Positions 18,401 through 28,675 of a stretch of DNA of 64,000 bases are shown here, piece by piece. The notes below the pieces were generated by a model that did not search any database, was not told the origin of the DNA, and saw only the letters and a program-made list of their open reading frames with translations. The DNA lies in NCBI RefSeq assembly GCF_030698125.1, contig NZ_JAUYNV010000010.1, positions 1-64,000 of the forward strand. Reading direction: 5' to 3'. This DNA comes from Methyloversatilis sp. Lineage in GTDB: Bacteria > Pseudomonadota > Gammaproteobacteria > Burkholderiales > Rhodocyclaceae. The translations under genes were made by a program, and so were the position numbers. Position 1 is the stretch's first letter, and each line of letters opens with the position of its first letter.

Positions 18401-19222
18401 TCAGGCGCCGGCGGAATGGCCGGTGACGGGGTTCGGGACGTGCCGGGAGATGTGATTTGCGATGCGCACGTAGTCGGCGACACCGAGGGTTTCGCCGCGT
18501 CGTGAGGCGTCGATGGCAAGTGCGTCCCAGTCGTCCTGGGTCAGCCACTCGCGCAGCGTGTTGCGCAGCGTCTTGCGGCGCTGGCCGAAGGCGGCCTTGA
18601 CGATGTCGGACATCAACTGCGGATCGCGTGCGGTGAGTTGCTCGACCGGGCGCGGCCGCAGCTGCACGATGGCCGACATCACCTTGGGCATGGGCCGGAA
18701 CGCGCCGGGCGGCACGTCGAACACGTGCGCGCACTCGAAGCGGTACTGCAGCATGACCGACAGGCGGCCGAACGCTTCGGTGTCGGGCGCAGCCACGATG
18801 CGGTCCACCACTTCCTTCTGCAGCATGAAGGTGAGGTCGATCACGCAGGTCGCGTGATCGGCGAGATGGAACAGCAGCGGGCTCGAAATGTTGTACGGCA
18901 GGTTGCCGACCACGCGCAGCGCCGAGCCGAGCTCGGTGCTCAGCGCGCCGAAGTCGAACTTGAGCGCGTCCTGTTCATGGATCACCAGCCGGTCCGCCAG
19001 ATCGCCCTCGCGCAGCCGCGCCGCCAGATCGCGGTCGATTTCGATCACGTGCAGGCGGTCGAGCCGTGCGGCCAGCGGGCGCGTCATCGCGCCCAGGCCG
19101 GGGCCGATCTCGACCATGGCCTGCGCCGGTTTCGGGTCGATGGCGGCGACGATATTGCGGATGATGTTGCCGTCGACCAGGAAATTCTGGCCGAAGCGTT
19201 TGCGGGCGCGGTGTTCTTCCAT
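18401..19222 (-). CDS. rsmA: 16S rRNA (adenine1518/1519-N6) dimethyltransferase
   Basis: A 273-residue KsgA/RsmA protein. The N-terminus (ARKRFGQNFLVDGNIIRNIV) and the SAM-binding motif (VEIGPGLGAMTRPL) are clear, and NLPYNISSPLLFHL is the catalytic NLPY motif. It dimethylates two adenines near the 3' end of 16S rRNA late in small-subunit assembly. It is the last gene of the lptD-surA-pdxA-rsmA cluster, a conserved order in proteobacteria, with a 2-bp gap after pdxA. Confidence 0.96.
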   Translation of the reverse strand: MEEHRARKRFGQNFLVDGNIIRNIVAAIDPKPAQAMVEIGPGLGAMTRPLAARLDRLHVIEIDRDLAARLREGDLADRLVIHEQDALKFDFGALSTELGSALRVVGNLPYNISSPLLFHLADHATCVIDLTFMLQKEVVDRIVAAPDTEAFGRLSVMLQYRFECAHVFDVPPGAFRPMPKVMSAIVQLRPRPVEQLTARDPQLMSDIVKAAFGQRRKTLRNTLREWLTQDDWDALAIDASRRGETLGVADYVRIANHISRHVPNPVTGHSAGA

Positions 19223-19224
19223 GA

Positions 19225-20253
19225 TCAGCCGTCCGCCCTGGCGGCAGCGCCGGAACCCGCCATCGCGATGGCGGCATCGACCGCCTCGATCAGGCTGCCG
19301 GCGTCGGCACGGCCGGTGCCGGCGAGGTCGAGCGCGGTGCCGTGATCGACCGAGGTGCGCACGATGGGCAGGCCGAGCGTGATGTTGATGCCGCGGCCGA
19401 AGGTGGCGTACTTGAGCACCGGCAGGCCCTGGTCGTGATACATCGCGAGCACGGCGTCGGCACCCGCCAGCAGGCGCGGCACGAACAGCGTGTCGGCCGG
19501 CAGCGGGCCGTCGAGCTGCAGGCCTTGCGCGCGCAGGGCGTCCAGCACCGGCGTGATGACGTCGATCTCTTCCCGACCCAGATGACCGCCCTCGCCCGCG
19601 TGCGGGTTCAGCCCCGCCACCAGGATGCGCGGCTGCGCGATGCCGAACTGTCGGCGCAGCGCGTCGTGCAGGATGCGCAGCGTGGTGGTGAGCGATTCAC
19701 GGGTGATGGCGGCCGGCACGTCGGCCAGCGCCAGATGGGTGGTGGCCAGCGCCACGCGCAGCCAGGGCGCGGCGTCGCTTTCCGCGGTGCGCCCGGCCAG
19801 CATCATCACGACGCGCGGCGTCGCGGTGGTGTCGGCCAAGTATTCAGTGTGGCCGGAAAACGGGATGCCGGCATCGTTGATGACGCCCTTGTGCACCGGT
19901 GCCGTGACCATGGCGTCGAATTCGCCGCGCAGGCAGCCATCGCGGGCGCAATCGAGCAGTTCGAGCACATAGGGTGCGTTGGCGGTGTCGAGCCGGCCCG
20001 GCACAGCCGGGGCGCGCAGCGGAATGTGCAGCACTTCGATCGCGCCGGCCGGTGCTTCACCTGACGGGGAGTAAGGAACAAGCGGCGCCAGCAGTATGGC
20101 GCCCTGCGGCGCACGCGCCGCGATCAACCCGGCGTCACCGAGTACCACCAGTCGTGCGACAGACGCGCGCACGTGCAGTGCCGCGCAAAGTTCCGGCCCG
20201 ATGCCCGCCGGCTCGCCGCTGGTGAGGGCGATGCAGGGGCGCGGGTGCGTCAC
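19225..20253 (-). CDS. pdxA: 4-hydroxythreonine-4-phosphate dehydrogenase
   Basis: A 342-residue PdxA enzyme of pyridoxal 5'-phosphate synthesis. Motifs: [14 protein letters not shown] at the start, [24 protein letters not shown] in the middle, [18 protein letters not shown], and [39 protein letters not shown] near the end, which together carry the metal and substrate ligands. It overlaps the stop of surA by 4 bp (ATGA). Confidence 0.96.
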   Translation of the reverse strand: MTHPRPCIALTSGEPAGIGPELCAALHVRASVARLVVLGDAGLIAARAPQGAILLAPLVPYSPSGEAPAGAIEVLHIPLRAPAVPGRLDTANAPYVLELLDCARDGCLRGEFDAMVTAPVHKGVINDAGIPFSGHTEYLADTTATPRVVMMLAGRTAESDAAPWLRVALATTHLALADVPAAITRESLTTTLRILHDALRRQFGIAQPRILVAGLNPHAGEGGHLGREEIDVITPVLDALRAQGLQLDGPLPADTLFVPRLLAGADAVLAMYHDQGLPVLKYATFGRGINITLGLPIVRTSVDHGTALDLAGTGRADAGSLIEAVDAAIAMAGSGAAARADG

Positions 20254-21575
20254 CGTTCGTCGGCCAGCCGGATTTCGACGTAGGCGTTGTCGCGCAGCTG
20301 GCGCACCCAGTCCTGATACACCTCTTCGGCCTTGCGGTCGCGCAGCGTCATGCGGGCGGCGGCGCGCTGTCGCTCGAGCGACACCTCATCTACGCGCCGT
20401 TCGACCACCTGGATCAGGTGCCAGCCGAACGGTGACTGCACCGGTTCGCTGACTTCGCCCACCTTGAGGTTGTCCATCACGCGCTGGAATTCCGGCACCG
20501 TGTCACCCGGATACAGCCAGCCCAGATCGCCGCCCTTGGACGACGACAGATCCTGCGAATTGGTGCGCGCAAGTTCGGCGAAATCGCCGCCGTTGTCCAG
20601 CCGCTCCTTCAGCCCGGTCAGCCGGCGGCGCGCCTCGGCGTCGTTGAGCACTTCCGACGTCTTGATCAGGATGTGGCGCGCGTGGGTCTGCGTGACGCGC
20701 GACTCGTCGCCGCTGCCGCTGCCGCCGCGCTTGTCGACCACCAACAGCAGGTGGAAGCCGGCCGGGCTGCGCATCACATCACTCACTTCTCTCAGTTTCA
20801 TCTTCGGCACCGCATCGGCGAACAGTGACGGCAGGCGATCGAGCGACCGCCAGCCGAGGCTGCCGCCATTGACGGCGTCCTGCGCGTCGGAATACGAAGC
20901 CGCGATGCGCGAGAACTCCTCGCCCTTGCGGATCTGTTCGAGCGCGGCGTCGGCGCGCGCCTTGAGCCGGATCAGCTGCTCGGGGCTCGCGCCTTCCGGC
21001 ACCCGCAGCAGGATGTGCGACACGTTGTACTCCTCGTTCTGATCCGGCTTGCGCTCCGGATTGGCGATGAAGTTGGCGATTTCGCCTTCGGTCACGACGA
21101 CGCGGCTTTCGACTTCGCGGTCGCGCAGGCGGCTCATGACGATCTGCTTGCGGATGTCTTCGCGGAAGCGTGACCACTGCATTCCGTCCTGCTCGATGGC
21201 CGCGCGCAGTTGCGGCACGTCCATGCGGTTGCTTTCGGCGATGCGCGAAAGGCTGGCATCGAGCAGCCGGTCATCGACACGCAACTGCGTCTCGGCCGCG
21301 TGCTGCAACTGCACCTTCTCGAGAATCATGCGTTCGAGCTGCTGGCGCTCGAACTCCTCGGCCGGCGGCGGCGTGACGTTGCGGCTGCGCATCTGGGCAA
21401 AGGTTTCCGAAATGCGCGATCGCAGTTCGTGCAGCGTGATCACTTCGTCGTTCACCACGGCGACGATGCGATCCAGTTCGATAATGTCCGGCCGCTCGGC
21501 GGGCTGCGCCTGCGCGGTGCCCGCGAGGGCGACACCGAGCGACAACAGCAGGACGGTGAGGATTTTATTCAGCAT
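20250..21575 (-). CDS. surA: Periplasmic chaperone and peptidyl-prolyl isomerase SurA
   Basis: A 441-residue protein. A signal peptide ([23 protein letters not shown]) is followed by the SurA N-terminal domain ([21 protein letters not shown]) and two parvulin domains (about 185-290 and 295-400), each with the GGSLGW or GGDLGW motif. SurA escorts outer-membrane proteins, including LptD, to the BAM complex. The start at 21575 is fixed by the signal peptide; the frame is open further upstream without coding character. It lies 13 bp after lptD. Confidence 0.95.
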   Translation of the reverse strand: MLNKILTVLLLSLGVALAGTAQAQPAERPDIIELDRIVAVVNDEVITLHELRSRISETFAQMRSRNVTPPPAEEFERQQLERMILEKVQLQHAAETQLRVDDRLLDASLSRIAESNRMDVPQLRAAIEQDGMQWSRFREDIRKQIVMSRLRDREVESRVVVTEGEIANFIANPERKPDQNEEYNVSHILLRVPEGASPEQLIRLKARADAALEQIRKGEEFSRIAASYSDAQDAVNGGSLGWRSLDRLPSLFADAVPKMKLREVSDVMRSPAGFHLLLVVDKRGGSGSGDESRVTQTHARHILIKTSEVLNDAEARRRLTGLKERLDNGGDFAELARTNSQDLSSSKGGDLGWLYPGDTVPEFQRVMDNLKVGEVSEPVQSPFGWHLIQVVERRVDEVSLERQRAAARMTLRDRKAEEVYQDWVRQLRDNAYVEIRLADER

Positions 21576-21588
21576 GTTCGAAGGTCCA

Positions 21589-24528
21589 TCAGTAATCCCC
21601 GCCGAAGATCGGATCGGCGGCGCTCTGGTTGATCTGGCCATAGCCCGGAATGCTGCGCTTGAGCGCATCGAGCGGGTTCGAGCCGATCTGTGAAAAATCA
21701 TTGAGTTCGAGCTGGAAGAACAGTGCAGTACGAGTGCGCAGCTCGGTCGTCGTCTGCCCGGGCAGCCGCGCACCGAGGGCAATCCGCTGGAACACGATGC
21801 GACCGACCCAGCAGCCGCCGTTGTACTCCAGGCCGCCCAGGCCTTCGACCAGCCGGCGATCGGCGACCGAGTAGTTGTGCCGCGCCACCGCATACCAGCG
21901 GTTGGTCAGCGGCCACTGCACCGAAAAGTCGATGTCGCGCACTTCGTTGATCGCCGGATTATCGGAACGGCGGAAGCGGTACGCCGCGTTGAAAACGTGC
22001 GCCGGACGCGGGTTGTAGCGCGCCGACACGCTGTAGCGTTCGGTCTGCGAAAGGTCGGTGTTGTACTGGATCGCGGCGTCCAGATACGTGTCTTTCAGCA
22101 ATTCGCCCGACACTGCCGCGAGCGTACTCGCAATGCGCTCGGTGCGCGGCGTTCCGCCCGGCAGGGTGACCAGCTGATCGCTCAGATAAAAACGTTGCCC
22201 CAGGGCAACCCGGGCGCGCTCGCGTCCATTCTCCGGATCGATGAAACGCGAGGTGGTCGCGGCGGTGATCTGGTTGCTGTCGGCAATGCGGTCCTGACCG
22301 ACGAACACATTCTCGGAAAAGATCTGTGCGAAGTTGAAGTCGGCCAGTGCGGTGTCAAACACCGGGAAATCAGACTGATTCTTGTATGAAGACAGTACGT
22401 AATACAGACGCGGCTCCAGCGTCTGCACATAACCCTGCCCGAACAGGTCGGAATCGCGTTCGAACACGGTGCCGGCGTCGAGACTGAAAATCGGAATGGC
22501 GCGCGTCAGCGAGGTGTCCAGCCCGGCATTGTTGCTGCCGCGCGTGACATCGTAATTGCTGTAATGCACGCCGATCTTCGGCGTCACCGACAGGTAGGAA
22601 GTCTGCATCGGCAACGACAATTGCGGATAGACGACGATGCGGCGGCCTTCGTCGCGTGTCGTATCACTGATGCGGAAGTCGGTGTAGCTGCTCTTCATCT
22701 GGAACACGGAACCGAAAGGCAGATCCGCACGGAACGCATTCAGCGTGACCGCAGGCATCTGCGAATACAGCGGCGCCAGATTGGCCAGCGACTGGTACTC
22801 GGTCACGCGCGCCGTGGCGTTCCACCAGTCACCGGAATAGGTCAGCGAGGCGTCTTGCGGCAGGTAGCTGATCGACGTGATCGCGAGGCGTGTGCCCAGA
22901 TCGGTGTAGTAGTTGCGGTCCGACACTTCGTTGTAGTTGAGTCGGCCGCTCAGCCGGTTGGTGATCCGGTGCGTATGCTGCAGGCTCAGCGCATGGCGAT
23001 CGCGATCCAGGATGCGGTCGCTGAACAGGTAGTCGAGCCGCGCGATGCCGCTGTAGTTGTGGTTCAGGTAGCGGAACTCGTTGGTCATCATCAAACCGCG
23101 CGTACCGAGCACGCGCGGTGCAATCGTCGCGTCCATATTGGGCGCGATGTTCCAGTAATACGGCAACAGGAAGTCGATGCCGGTCCGGTTGGTCGTACCG
23201 AAGGTCGGCGACAGGAAACCGGACTTGCGACGGTTGTTCAGCGAAAAATCGAGCCAGGGCGAATACAGCACCGGCACATCCTTGAAATAGATCGTGCCGT
23301 TGCGGCCTTCGCCTTCATCGGATTCGAAGTTCAGGTCCAGCGTTTCCGCCTTCGCATACCAGTCGGGATTGTCCGGGCCGCAGGTCGAGTAGGTGGCGTT
23401 CGTCATGCGCACCCGGTTCTCGCCCAGAAACTCCATCCGGTCAGCCTGGCCGGTACCGGTGGTCGTTCTGAGATTCGCGCCGGTCTGCAGGTTGCGGCGC
23501 AGCGAATACTGCGGCTTCTCGAACACCCCTTCGCTGCGATCGAGCCGGTAGCGCAGCGACGGGCCTTCGATGCGGTCTTCGCCCCGCACCAGCCGCACGT
23601 TGCCATCGGCCTGCAGTTCTTCGGTCGGTGGTTCGTAGTTGATGCGGTCTGCGGTCAGCGTGGTACCGGGGCGACGCAACTCCGCATTGCCTTCGGCGCG
23701 CATGACTTCGTCGGTGGTGCCACTGACCGATTCGGCCGACAGCAGCGTGACGCGCGAATCCGGATTGCGCGCAACGAACTCCGACAGCGTCATCGTGCCG
23801 TACATCATCTGTGACGCATCGTCCTCGGGCACGATGGACGGCAGTGCAGCGGCGCCCGGCATGCCCGCGTCGGCGCGAGGCACTGCGCCGGGCGCCGCGC
23901 CCGTAGCTGCGATGCCCTCGGCCGGCGCAGGTTTGACGCGGCGGGCGACCGGTGGCGCGCCCATCAGCGCGCGATCGACCTTCAGCGGCGGCATGTTGCG
24001 CGCCGTGCTTACGTTTCCGCGCACCGGAATGTCGTCCGGCGACTGCACGCCGGGCGCAGCGCGGCGCGCGATCGAAGACGGTTGCCGCAGCAGTGCCCGG
24101 TCGACCTTGAGCGCCGGCAAGTTGCGCAGTGCCGGCGCGGTGGCACCGTCAGCCGGTGCAGCGGGTACCGCGCGTTCGGCCGGCTTGACCGGCTCGGCGG
24201 TGGCCTTGGCAGGCACTCCGGCGGCGGGGGCCGCCACGGTGGCGGCAGCCGGAGTTCCGACCGCTTCGTCCGGAGCAACCGGGGTTGCGACAACTTCGCC
24301 GGGCAGCGGCACCGGCACGGTTTCAGCCGTGGCAGGCTGAGCGGGCGCAGTCGGCGTCGCGGCAGTCGGACCGCCCGGCTTCGCCGGCGTCGTGCCTTTC
24401 GCTGTCGCCGCGGGACGGCGCGACTGCGGCACCAGCGAAGGATCGACCTTCAGCTGCGGCAGCGCGTCGGCCGCCTGCGCGGCGCAGGACATCCAGACCA
24501 GATAGAAAGTGACGGAACGCCTGAGCAC
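21589..24528 (-). CDS. lptD: LPS-assembly outer-membrane protein LptD with extended Ala/Pro-rich N-terminus
   Basis: A 979-residue protein. A signal peptide (residues 1-20) is followed by an unusual low-complexity Ala/Pro/Thr-rich stretch (about 33-250), then the OstA/LptA-like domain (SVSGTTDEVMRAEGNAELRRPG) and the beta-barrel (about 380-979). LptD with LptE inserts LPS into the outer leaflet. Within the extension a ten-residue motif of type LPxLKVDxxL occurs three times (23-32, 137-146, 179-188). It appears to start with GTG at 24528. Typical LptD proteins are about 780-800 residues, so about 200 residues here are extra. Confidence 0.93.
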   Translation of the reverse strand: MLRRSVTFYLVWMSCAAQAADALPQLKVDPSLVPQSRRPAATAKGTTPAKPGGPTAATPTAPAQPATAETVPVPLPGEVVATPVAPDEAVGTPAAATVAAPAAGVPAKATAEPVKPAERAVPAAPADGATAPALRNLPALKVDRALLRQPSSIARRAAPGVQSPDDIPVRGNVSTARNMPPLKVDRALMGAPPVARRVKPAPAEGIAATGAAPGAVPRADAGMPGAAALPSIVPEDDASQMMYGTMTLSEFVARNPDSRVTLLSAESVSGTTDEVMRAEGNAELRRPGTTLTADRINYEPPTEELQADGNVRLVRGEDRIEGPSLRYRLDRSEGVFEKPQYSLRRNLQTGANLRTTTGTGQADRMEFLGENRVRMTNATYSTCGPDNPDWYAKAETLDLNFESDEGEGRNGTIYFKDVPVLYSPWLDFSLNNRRKSGFLSPTFGTTNRTGIDFLLPYYWNIAPNMDATIAPRVLGTRGLMMTNEFRYLNHNYSGIARLDYLFSDRILDRDRHALSLQHTHRITNRLSGRLNYNEVSDRNYYTDLGTRLAITSISYLPQDASLTYSGDWWNATARVTEYQSLANLAPLYSQMPAVTLNAFRADLPFGSVFQMKSSYTDFRISDTTRDEGRRIVVYPQLSLPMQTSYLSVTPKIGVHYSNYDVTRGSNNAGLDTSLTRAIPIFSLDAGTVFERDSDLFGQGYVQTLEPRLYYVLSSYKNQSDFPVFDTALADFNFAQIFSENVFVGQDRIADSNQITAATTSRFIDPENGRERARVALGQRFYLSDQLVTLPGGTPRTERIASTLAAVSGELLKDTYLDAAIQYNTDLSQTERYSVSARYNPRPAHVFNAAYRFRRSDNPAINEVRDIDFSVQWPLTNRWYAVARHNYSVADRRLVEGLGGLEYNGGCWVGRIVFQRIALGARLPGQTTTELRTRTALFFQLELNDFSQIGSNPLDALKRSIPGYGQINQSAADPIFGGDY

Positions 24529-24738
24529 GAATGAGGAAACTGGAAGCGGGCAGATCGCGGTTGGATGACGGCGACAGCGTCACGGCGTGCATCTGCCGGA
24601 CTGACTGCAGCCGCGTTATAGAATCGCGCATCTTATCAAACGCCACCCGCTTCCCGGCCCGCATTGGCAACAATTTGCCGCCATCCGCCCGTGCGGACGC
24701 CGAGAGCGCGTCCTCAGCTCGCCCACGACACCCGCCCC

Positions 24739-25743
24739 ATGACACAAGACCTCCGCCTTGACGCCCTGACCGGCTGGCTGCAGCAGCAGTTTCCCGGCCG
24801 CCCGCTCGACATCCGCCCGGCTTCGGCCGACGCCAGCTTCCGCCGTTATTTCCGCGTGACGCTGGACGACGGCTCCAGCCATGTCGCGATGGACGCCCCG
24901 CCGCCGCAGGAGGACTGCCGCCCCTTCCTCGCGGTGCAGGCGCTGTTCGAGTCGGCCGGCGCCCACGTGCCGGCGGTGCGCGCGCAGGATGTCGAGCGCG
25001 GCTTCCTGCTGCTGTCCGACCTCGGCAATACCACCTACCTCGACGTGCTCGATGCCGACAACGCTGCCGCGCTTTACCACGACGCGACCAGCGCCCTGAT
25101 CGACATCCAGAAAGCCAGCCGCCCGGACGTGCTTCCGGCCTACGACCACGACCGGCTGCTGGCCGAGATGGAACTGTTCCCGGTCTGGTACGTCGGCCGC
25201 CACCTGAAGGCCGAACTCGATGAAAAGGAAGCGAACGCCCTGTACGAGGTATTAGATCGCGTGCTCGCGGTCAATCTGGCCGAGCCGCAGGTTTTTGTGC
25301 ACCGCGACTATCACAGCCGCAACCTGATGGTCACCCGGCCCAACCCGGGCGTGATCGACTTCCAGGACGCCGTTTACGGCCCGATCAGCTATGACCTGGT
25401 CAGCCTGTTCAAGGATGCCTACATCGACTGGGAAGAAGATCAGGTGCTCGACTGGCTGATCCGCTACTGGCAGGGCGCGCGCAGCGCCGGCCTGCCGGTG
25501 CGTGCCGACTTTGCCGACTTCCACCGCGATTACGAGTTCATGGGCGTGCAGCGCCACCTGAAGGTACTGGGCATCTTTGCCCGCCTGCACCACCGTGACG
25601 GCAAGGACGGCTACCTGAAGGACCTGCCACGGGTCATGAAGTACCTGCTGCAGACCAGCCTGCGCTACCGCGACCTGGCGCCGCTCGCCCGCCTGCTGCA
25701 GCGGCTTGAAGGCATCACGCCGCAGGCCGGCTACACCTTCTGA
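24739..25743 (+). CDS. amgK: N-acetylmuramate/N-acetylglucosamine kinase
   Basis: A 334-residue aminoglycoside-phosphotransferase-fold kinase. Catalytic motifs: VFVHRDYHSRNLMV (catalytic Asp and Asn) and VIDFQDAVYGPISYDLVSLF (metal-binding Asp). With MurU it forms the peptidoglycan recycling bypass that makes UDP-MurNAc without de novo synthesis, a route associated with intrinsic fosfomycin tolerance in Pseudomonas. The gene lies directly upstream of murU and divergent from lptD, as in other proteobacteria. Confidence 0.9.
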   Translation: MTQDLRLDALTGWLQQQFPGRPLDIRPASADASFRRYFRVTLDDGSSHVAMDAPPPQEDCRPFLAVQALFESAGAHVPAVRAQDVERGFLLLSDLGNTTYLDVLDADNAAALYHDATSALIDIQKASRPDVLPAYDHDRLLAEMELFPVWYVGRHLKAELDEKEANALYEVLDRVLAVNLAEPQVFVHRDYHSRNLMVTRPNPGVIDFQDAVYGPISYDLVSLFKDAYIDWEEDQVLDWLIRYWQGARSAGLPVRADFADFHRDYEFMGVQRHLKVLGIFARLHHRDGKDGYLKDLPRVMKYLLQTSLRYRDLAPLARLLQRLEGITPQAGYTF

Positions 25744-25753
25744 GACGATTGCG

Positions 25754-26449
25754 ATGAAGGCCATGATCCTGGCCGCCGGACGCGGCGAACGCATGCGGCC
25801 GCTGACCGACCACCTGCCCAAGCCGCTGCTGGAAGTCGGCGGCAAGCCGCTGATCGTGTGGCACATCGAGCGGCTGGTGGCGGGCGGCGTGACCGATCTG
25901 GTGATCAACCACGCCCACCTCGGCGACAAACTGGTGGAAGCGCTGGGCGACGGCGCGGCATTCGGCGCGTCGATCCGCTGGTCGGCCGAGCCGCCGGGCG
26001 CACTCGAAACCGCCGGCGGCATTGCGCATGCGCAGCCGCTGCTCGGCGCACAGGCCTTCATCGTGATCAATGGCGACATCTGGTGCGATGTCGAGGTCGC
26101 GGCCCTGCAACGCGCCGCCGGCACGCTGCAGGCGGACGGCCCGCTGGCCCATCTGCTGCTGGTGCCGAATCCGCCGCATCACCCCGACGGCGACTTCACG
26201 CTGATCGACGAACAGGTGGGCGAAACCGGTGGGCCGAAACTGACGTTTTCCGGCGTCGCCGCCTACCACCCGTCACTGTTCGGCGCACTCGACCCGGATG
26301 CGCCGGCGAAACTTGCACCGCTGCTGCGCGCAGCGATGCGCGGGCGGCAGGTGACCGGCGCGCTGCACACCGGCCACTGGTTCGACGTCGGCACACCGCA
26401 GCGGCTGGCCGAGGTCGATGCGCTGGCGCGCGCGGTCAGCGCTCGCTGA
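25754..26449 (+). CDS. murU: N-acetylmuramate alpha-1-phosphate uridylyltransferase
   Basis: A 231-residue nucleotidyltransferase. The N-terminal signature MKAMILAAGRGERMRPLTDHLPKPLL, shown here only by its key parts (LAAGRGERMRPLTD and KPLLEV), binds the nucleotide. VINGDIWCDV carries the metal-binding Asp. It follows amgK by 10 bp. The 3' end overlaps the convergent histidine kinase gene by 14 bp. Confidence 0.9.
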   Translation: MKAMILAAGRGERMRPLTDHLPKPLLEVGGKPLIVWHIERLVAGGVTDLVINHAHLGDKLVEALGDGAAFGASIRWSAEPPGALETAGGIAHAQPLLGAQAFIVINGDIWCDVEVAALQRAAGTLQADGPLAHLLLVPNPPHHPDGDFTLIDEQVGETGGPKLTFSGVAAYHPSLFGALDPDAPAKLAPLLRAAMRGRQVTGALHTGHWFDVGTPQRLAEVDALARAVSAR

Positions 26450-27911
26450 GCAGGGGAATCGTCAGTTCCACACGCATGCCGTGGCCGCCTTCGCCATCTA
26501 GCAGCGCAATCTGCCCGCCGAGCCGTTCGACCACTTCGCGCACGATGGCCAGCCCGAGGCCGCTGCCGCTGCCGGCCGAACCGGGTATGCGGTAGTAGGG
26601 CTCGAACACCCGTTCGCGCAGCTCGACCGGAATGCCCGGACCCGCGTCGCTGACCGACAGCACGGCCTGACCGTCGCGAGCGGCCAGCGCAACCTGGATC
26701 GCGCTGCCCGACGGCGCATACCGCTGGGCGTTGTCGATCAGGTTGCCCACCATGCTGGACAGACCGGTCGCGTCCGCCAGCAGCATGCACGGTGCGTCGC
26801 ACAGATCGAGTTCCAGCGGATGGCCGCTGGCGTCGCAGCCCGGCCGGCGCTGCGCCACCGCATCGCGGGTCACGTCGCGCAATGACACCGGTACGCAGTC
26901 TGTCTGGCGGCCGGCGCGACTGTGCGCCAGCATCTGTTCGGCCAGATGCACCGATCGCGACACACCGGCCAGCAGGTGATCGAGCGAGGCGTCGCGCTGT
27001 GCGGCGTCTTCCGCGCGGCGGGCGTTCTGGGCATGTATCTTCAGTGCGGCCAGCGGTGTCCGCAGTTCGTGCGCGGCAGAATCGATGAAACGACGTTCGC
27101 GTTCCAGCGTGCTGCGCACACGGCCGAACAGGCCGTTGAGCGCGCTCAGCACCGGTTCGATTTCGCTCGGCACGCGGGTCAGCGACAGCGGCTCGTCGTC
27201 CTGCGGTCGACGGGCGGCAATGCGTTCGGCCAGTTCGGACAGCGGCGCCAGCCCGTAGCCGATCAGCAGGCCGGTCAGCAGCAGCACGATCAGCAAGCCG
27301 ATCAGCAGCGGCGCACCGGTGGCCCAGCCCAGCTTGGCCGACAGTTCCTCGCGCGCATCGGCGCGCTCGGCAACCTGTATCCACACGTCGCCCGAATGCA
27401 GCACGAACACGCGCCAAACGCCGTCCTCCAGCGTGTGGTCGCTGAAGCCCTTGCGCAGCGGTGCGAAGGGTGAGGCCGGCGCAGACGAGGAGCGCGCCAG
27501 CAGCGCGGCGGCACCCTCGTCTTCCGCTTCGCTCCATATCTGGTAGGCAATATGGGTTTCGTATTCATGGCCGAGCGAGGACTCGACATCGTGATGCCCG
27601 AACAGCCAGTCCTGCAGGTGCCATGAAAAAGACATGTTCGCCCCGGCTTCGTGCGCCCGGGCCCCGGCGCGGATCGGCGCCGGCAGATCCATGACCAGCG
27701 GAGAACTGAGGGTGGCGTGTTCGATCTGGCGCGCCATCAGGCTGTCGAGCACGCGGGCGGACGTGGCGAGGCGGGCATCGAACAGCTCGTCCGCCTCGTA
27801 GCGTCCGGCCACGACGGCCAGCCACACGGTGCTGCCCAGCACACCGAGCAGGATGACTGCGCTGCCGGCCAGCAGCAGCAGGCGTATCGATACGCGGCCC
27901 GGCTGCACCAC
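26436..27911 (-). CDS. Sensor histidine kinase, QseC/PmrB-like
   Basis: A 491-residue inner-membrane kinase. Two transmembrane helices (about 9-35 and 200-221) flank a periplasmic sensor region of about 160 residues. A HAMP region follows, then the dimerisation helix with His281 (SAAHELRTPLAALK) and an ATPase domain (NLIDNAQRYAP, VSDAGPGIP, GSGLGLAIV). The GTG start lies one base after the stop of the response regulator gene. The two close the seven-gene operon that begins at 32951, so the signal may relate to the product of the upstream enzymes. Signal unknown. Confidence 0.88.
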   Translation of the reverse strand: MVQPGRVSIRLLLLAGSAVILLGVLGSTVWLAVVAGRYEADELFDARLATSARVLDSLMARQIEHATLSSPLVMDLPAPIRAGARAHEAGANMSFSWHLQDWLFGHHDVESSLGHEYETHIAYQIWSEAEDEGAAALLARSSSAPASPFAPLRKGFSDHTLEDGVWRVFVLHSGDVWIQVAERADAREELSAKLGWATGAPLLIGLLIVLLLTGLLIGYGLAPLSELAERIAARRPQDDEPLSLTRVPSEIEPVLSALNGLFGRVRSTLERERRFIDSAAHELRTPLAALKIHAQNARRAEDAAQRDASLDHLLAGVSRSVHLAEQMLAHSRAGRQTDCVPVSLRDVTRDAVAQRRPGCDASGHPLELDLCDAPCMLLADATGLSSMVGNLIDNAQRYAPSGSAIQVALAARDGQAVLSVSDAGPGIPVELRERVFEPYYRIPGSAGSGSGLGLAIVREVVERLGGQIALLDGEGGHGMRVELTIPLLSER

Positions 27912-27912
27912 G

Positions 27913-28629
27913 TCAGCGGTCGGACCGGGCAGCCGCCGGCAGCGGATCGATCACATAGCCGACACCGCGCACCGTGCGGATCAGGCCGGGGTGCAGCTTG
28001 CGCCGCAGATTGTGGATGTGCACATCGAGCGCATTGCTCTCGAGCTCACTGTCCCAGCCGTAGATGTTGTCCACCAGCTGTTGCCGGCTCAGCACGTGGC
28101 CGATGTTTTCCAGCAGTTTGCGCAGCACCATGTATTCACGGCGCTGCAGGTCGACGCTGCGGCCATCCGCGCTGACCGTCATCGCCGAGGTGTCGATCTC
28201 GATGCTGCCGTGACGGATCACGTTGACGACCGCACCCCGCGTGCGCCGCTCCAGCACACGGATGCGCGCCATCAGTTCGTCAACATCGAACGGCTTCGTC
28301 AGGTAGTCATCGGCACCGGCATCGAGGCCGCCGATGCGCTGCAGTGTGGTGTCGCGCGCACTGAGCACCAGCACCGGCGTGGTGACGCCGGCCTCGCGCG
28401 CACGGCGCAGCACTTCCATGCCATCCATCCGCGGCAGGCCGAGATCGAGCACGGCCAGATCGACGCCCGAACCACGCAGCGCCTCAAGCGCCTGTGCGCC
28501 ATCGCGCACCCACTCGACGGTGTAGCGCGTACGCTCGAGCGCATCGCAGATGCCGCTGCCGAGCAGCTCGTCGTCTTCAACCAGGAGAACCCTCATCGGT
28601 CGGATCGCGCCATATCGGAAGTGCGTCAT
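27913..28629 (-). CDS. OmpR-family response regulator, QseB/PmrA-like
   Basis: A 238-residue regulator. The receiver domain has acidic residues in VEDDELL, phospho-acceptor Asp62 (AVLDLGLP) and Lys in TKPFDVDEL. The winged-helix DNA-binding domain contains VDLQRREYMVLRKLLENIGHVLSRQQL and ends LRRKLHPGLIRTVRGVGYVID. The start at 28629 is supported by a GGAG site eight bases upstream; a start at residue 12 (MRVLLVEDD) lacks one. It lies 46 bp after the TPR gene of the same operon. A PmrA/QseB-type box at 32994-33010 upstream of the operon is a likely target. Confidence 0.88.
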   Translation of the reverse strand: MTHFRYGAIRPMRVLLVEDDELLGSGICDALERTRYTVEWVRDGAQALEALRGSGVDLAVLDLGLPRMDGMEVLRRAREAGVTTPVLVLSARDTTLQRIGGLDAGADDYLTKPFDVDELMARIRVLERRTRGAVVNVIRHGSIEIDTSAMTVSADGRSVDLQRREYMVLRKLLENIGHVLSRQQLVDNIYGWDSELESNALDVHIHNLRRKLHPGLIRTVRGVGYVIDPLPAAARSDR

Positions 28630-28675
28630 TGTCGCTCCAAAACGCGTTGCGGCCGGGCCTGCGGTGGCAGGTGGT

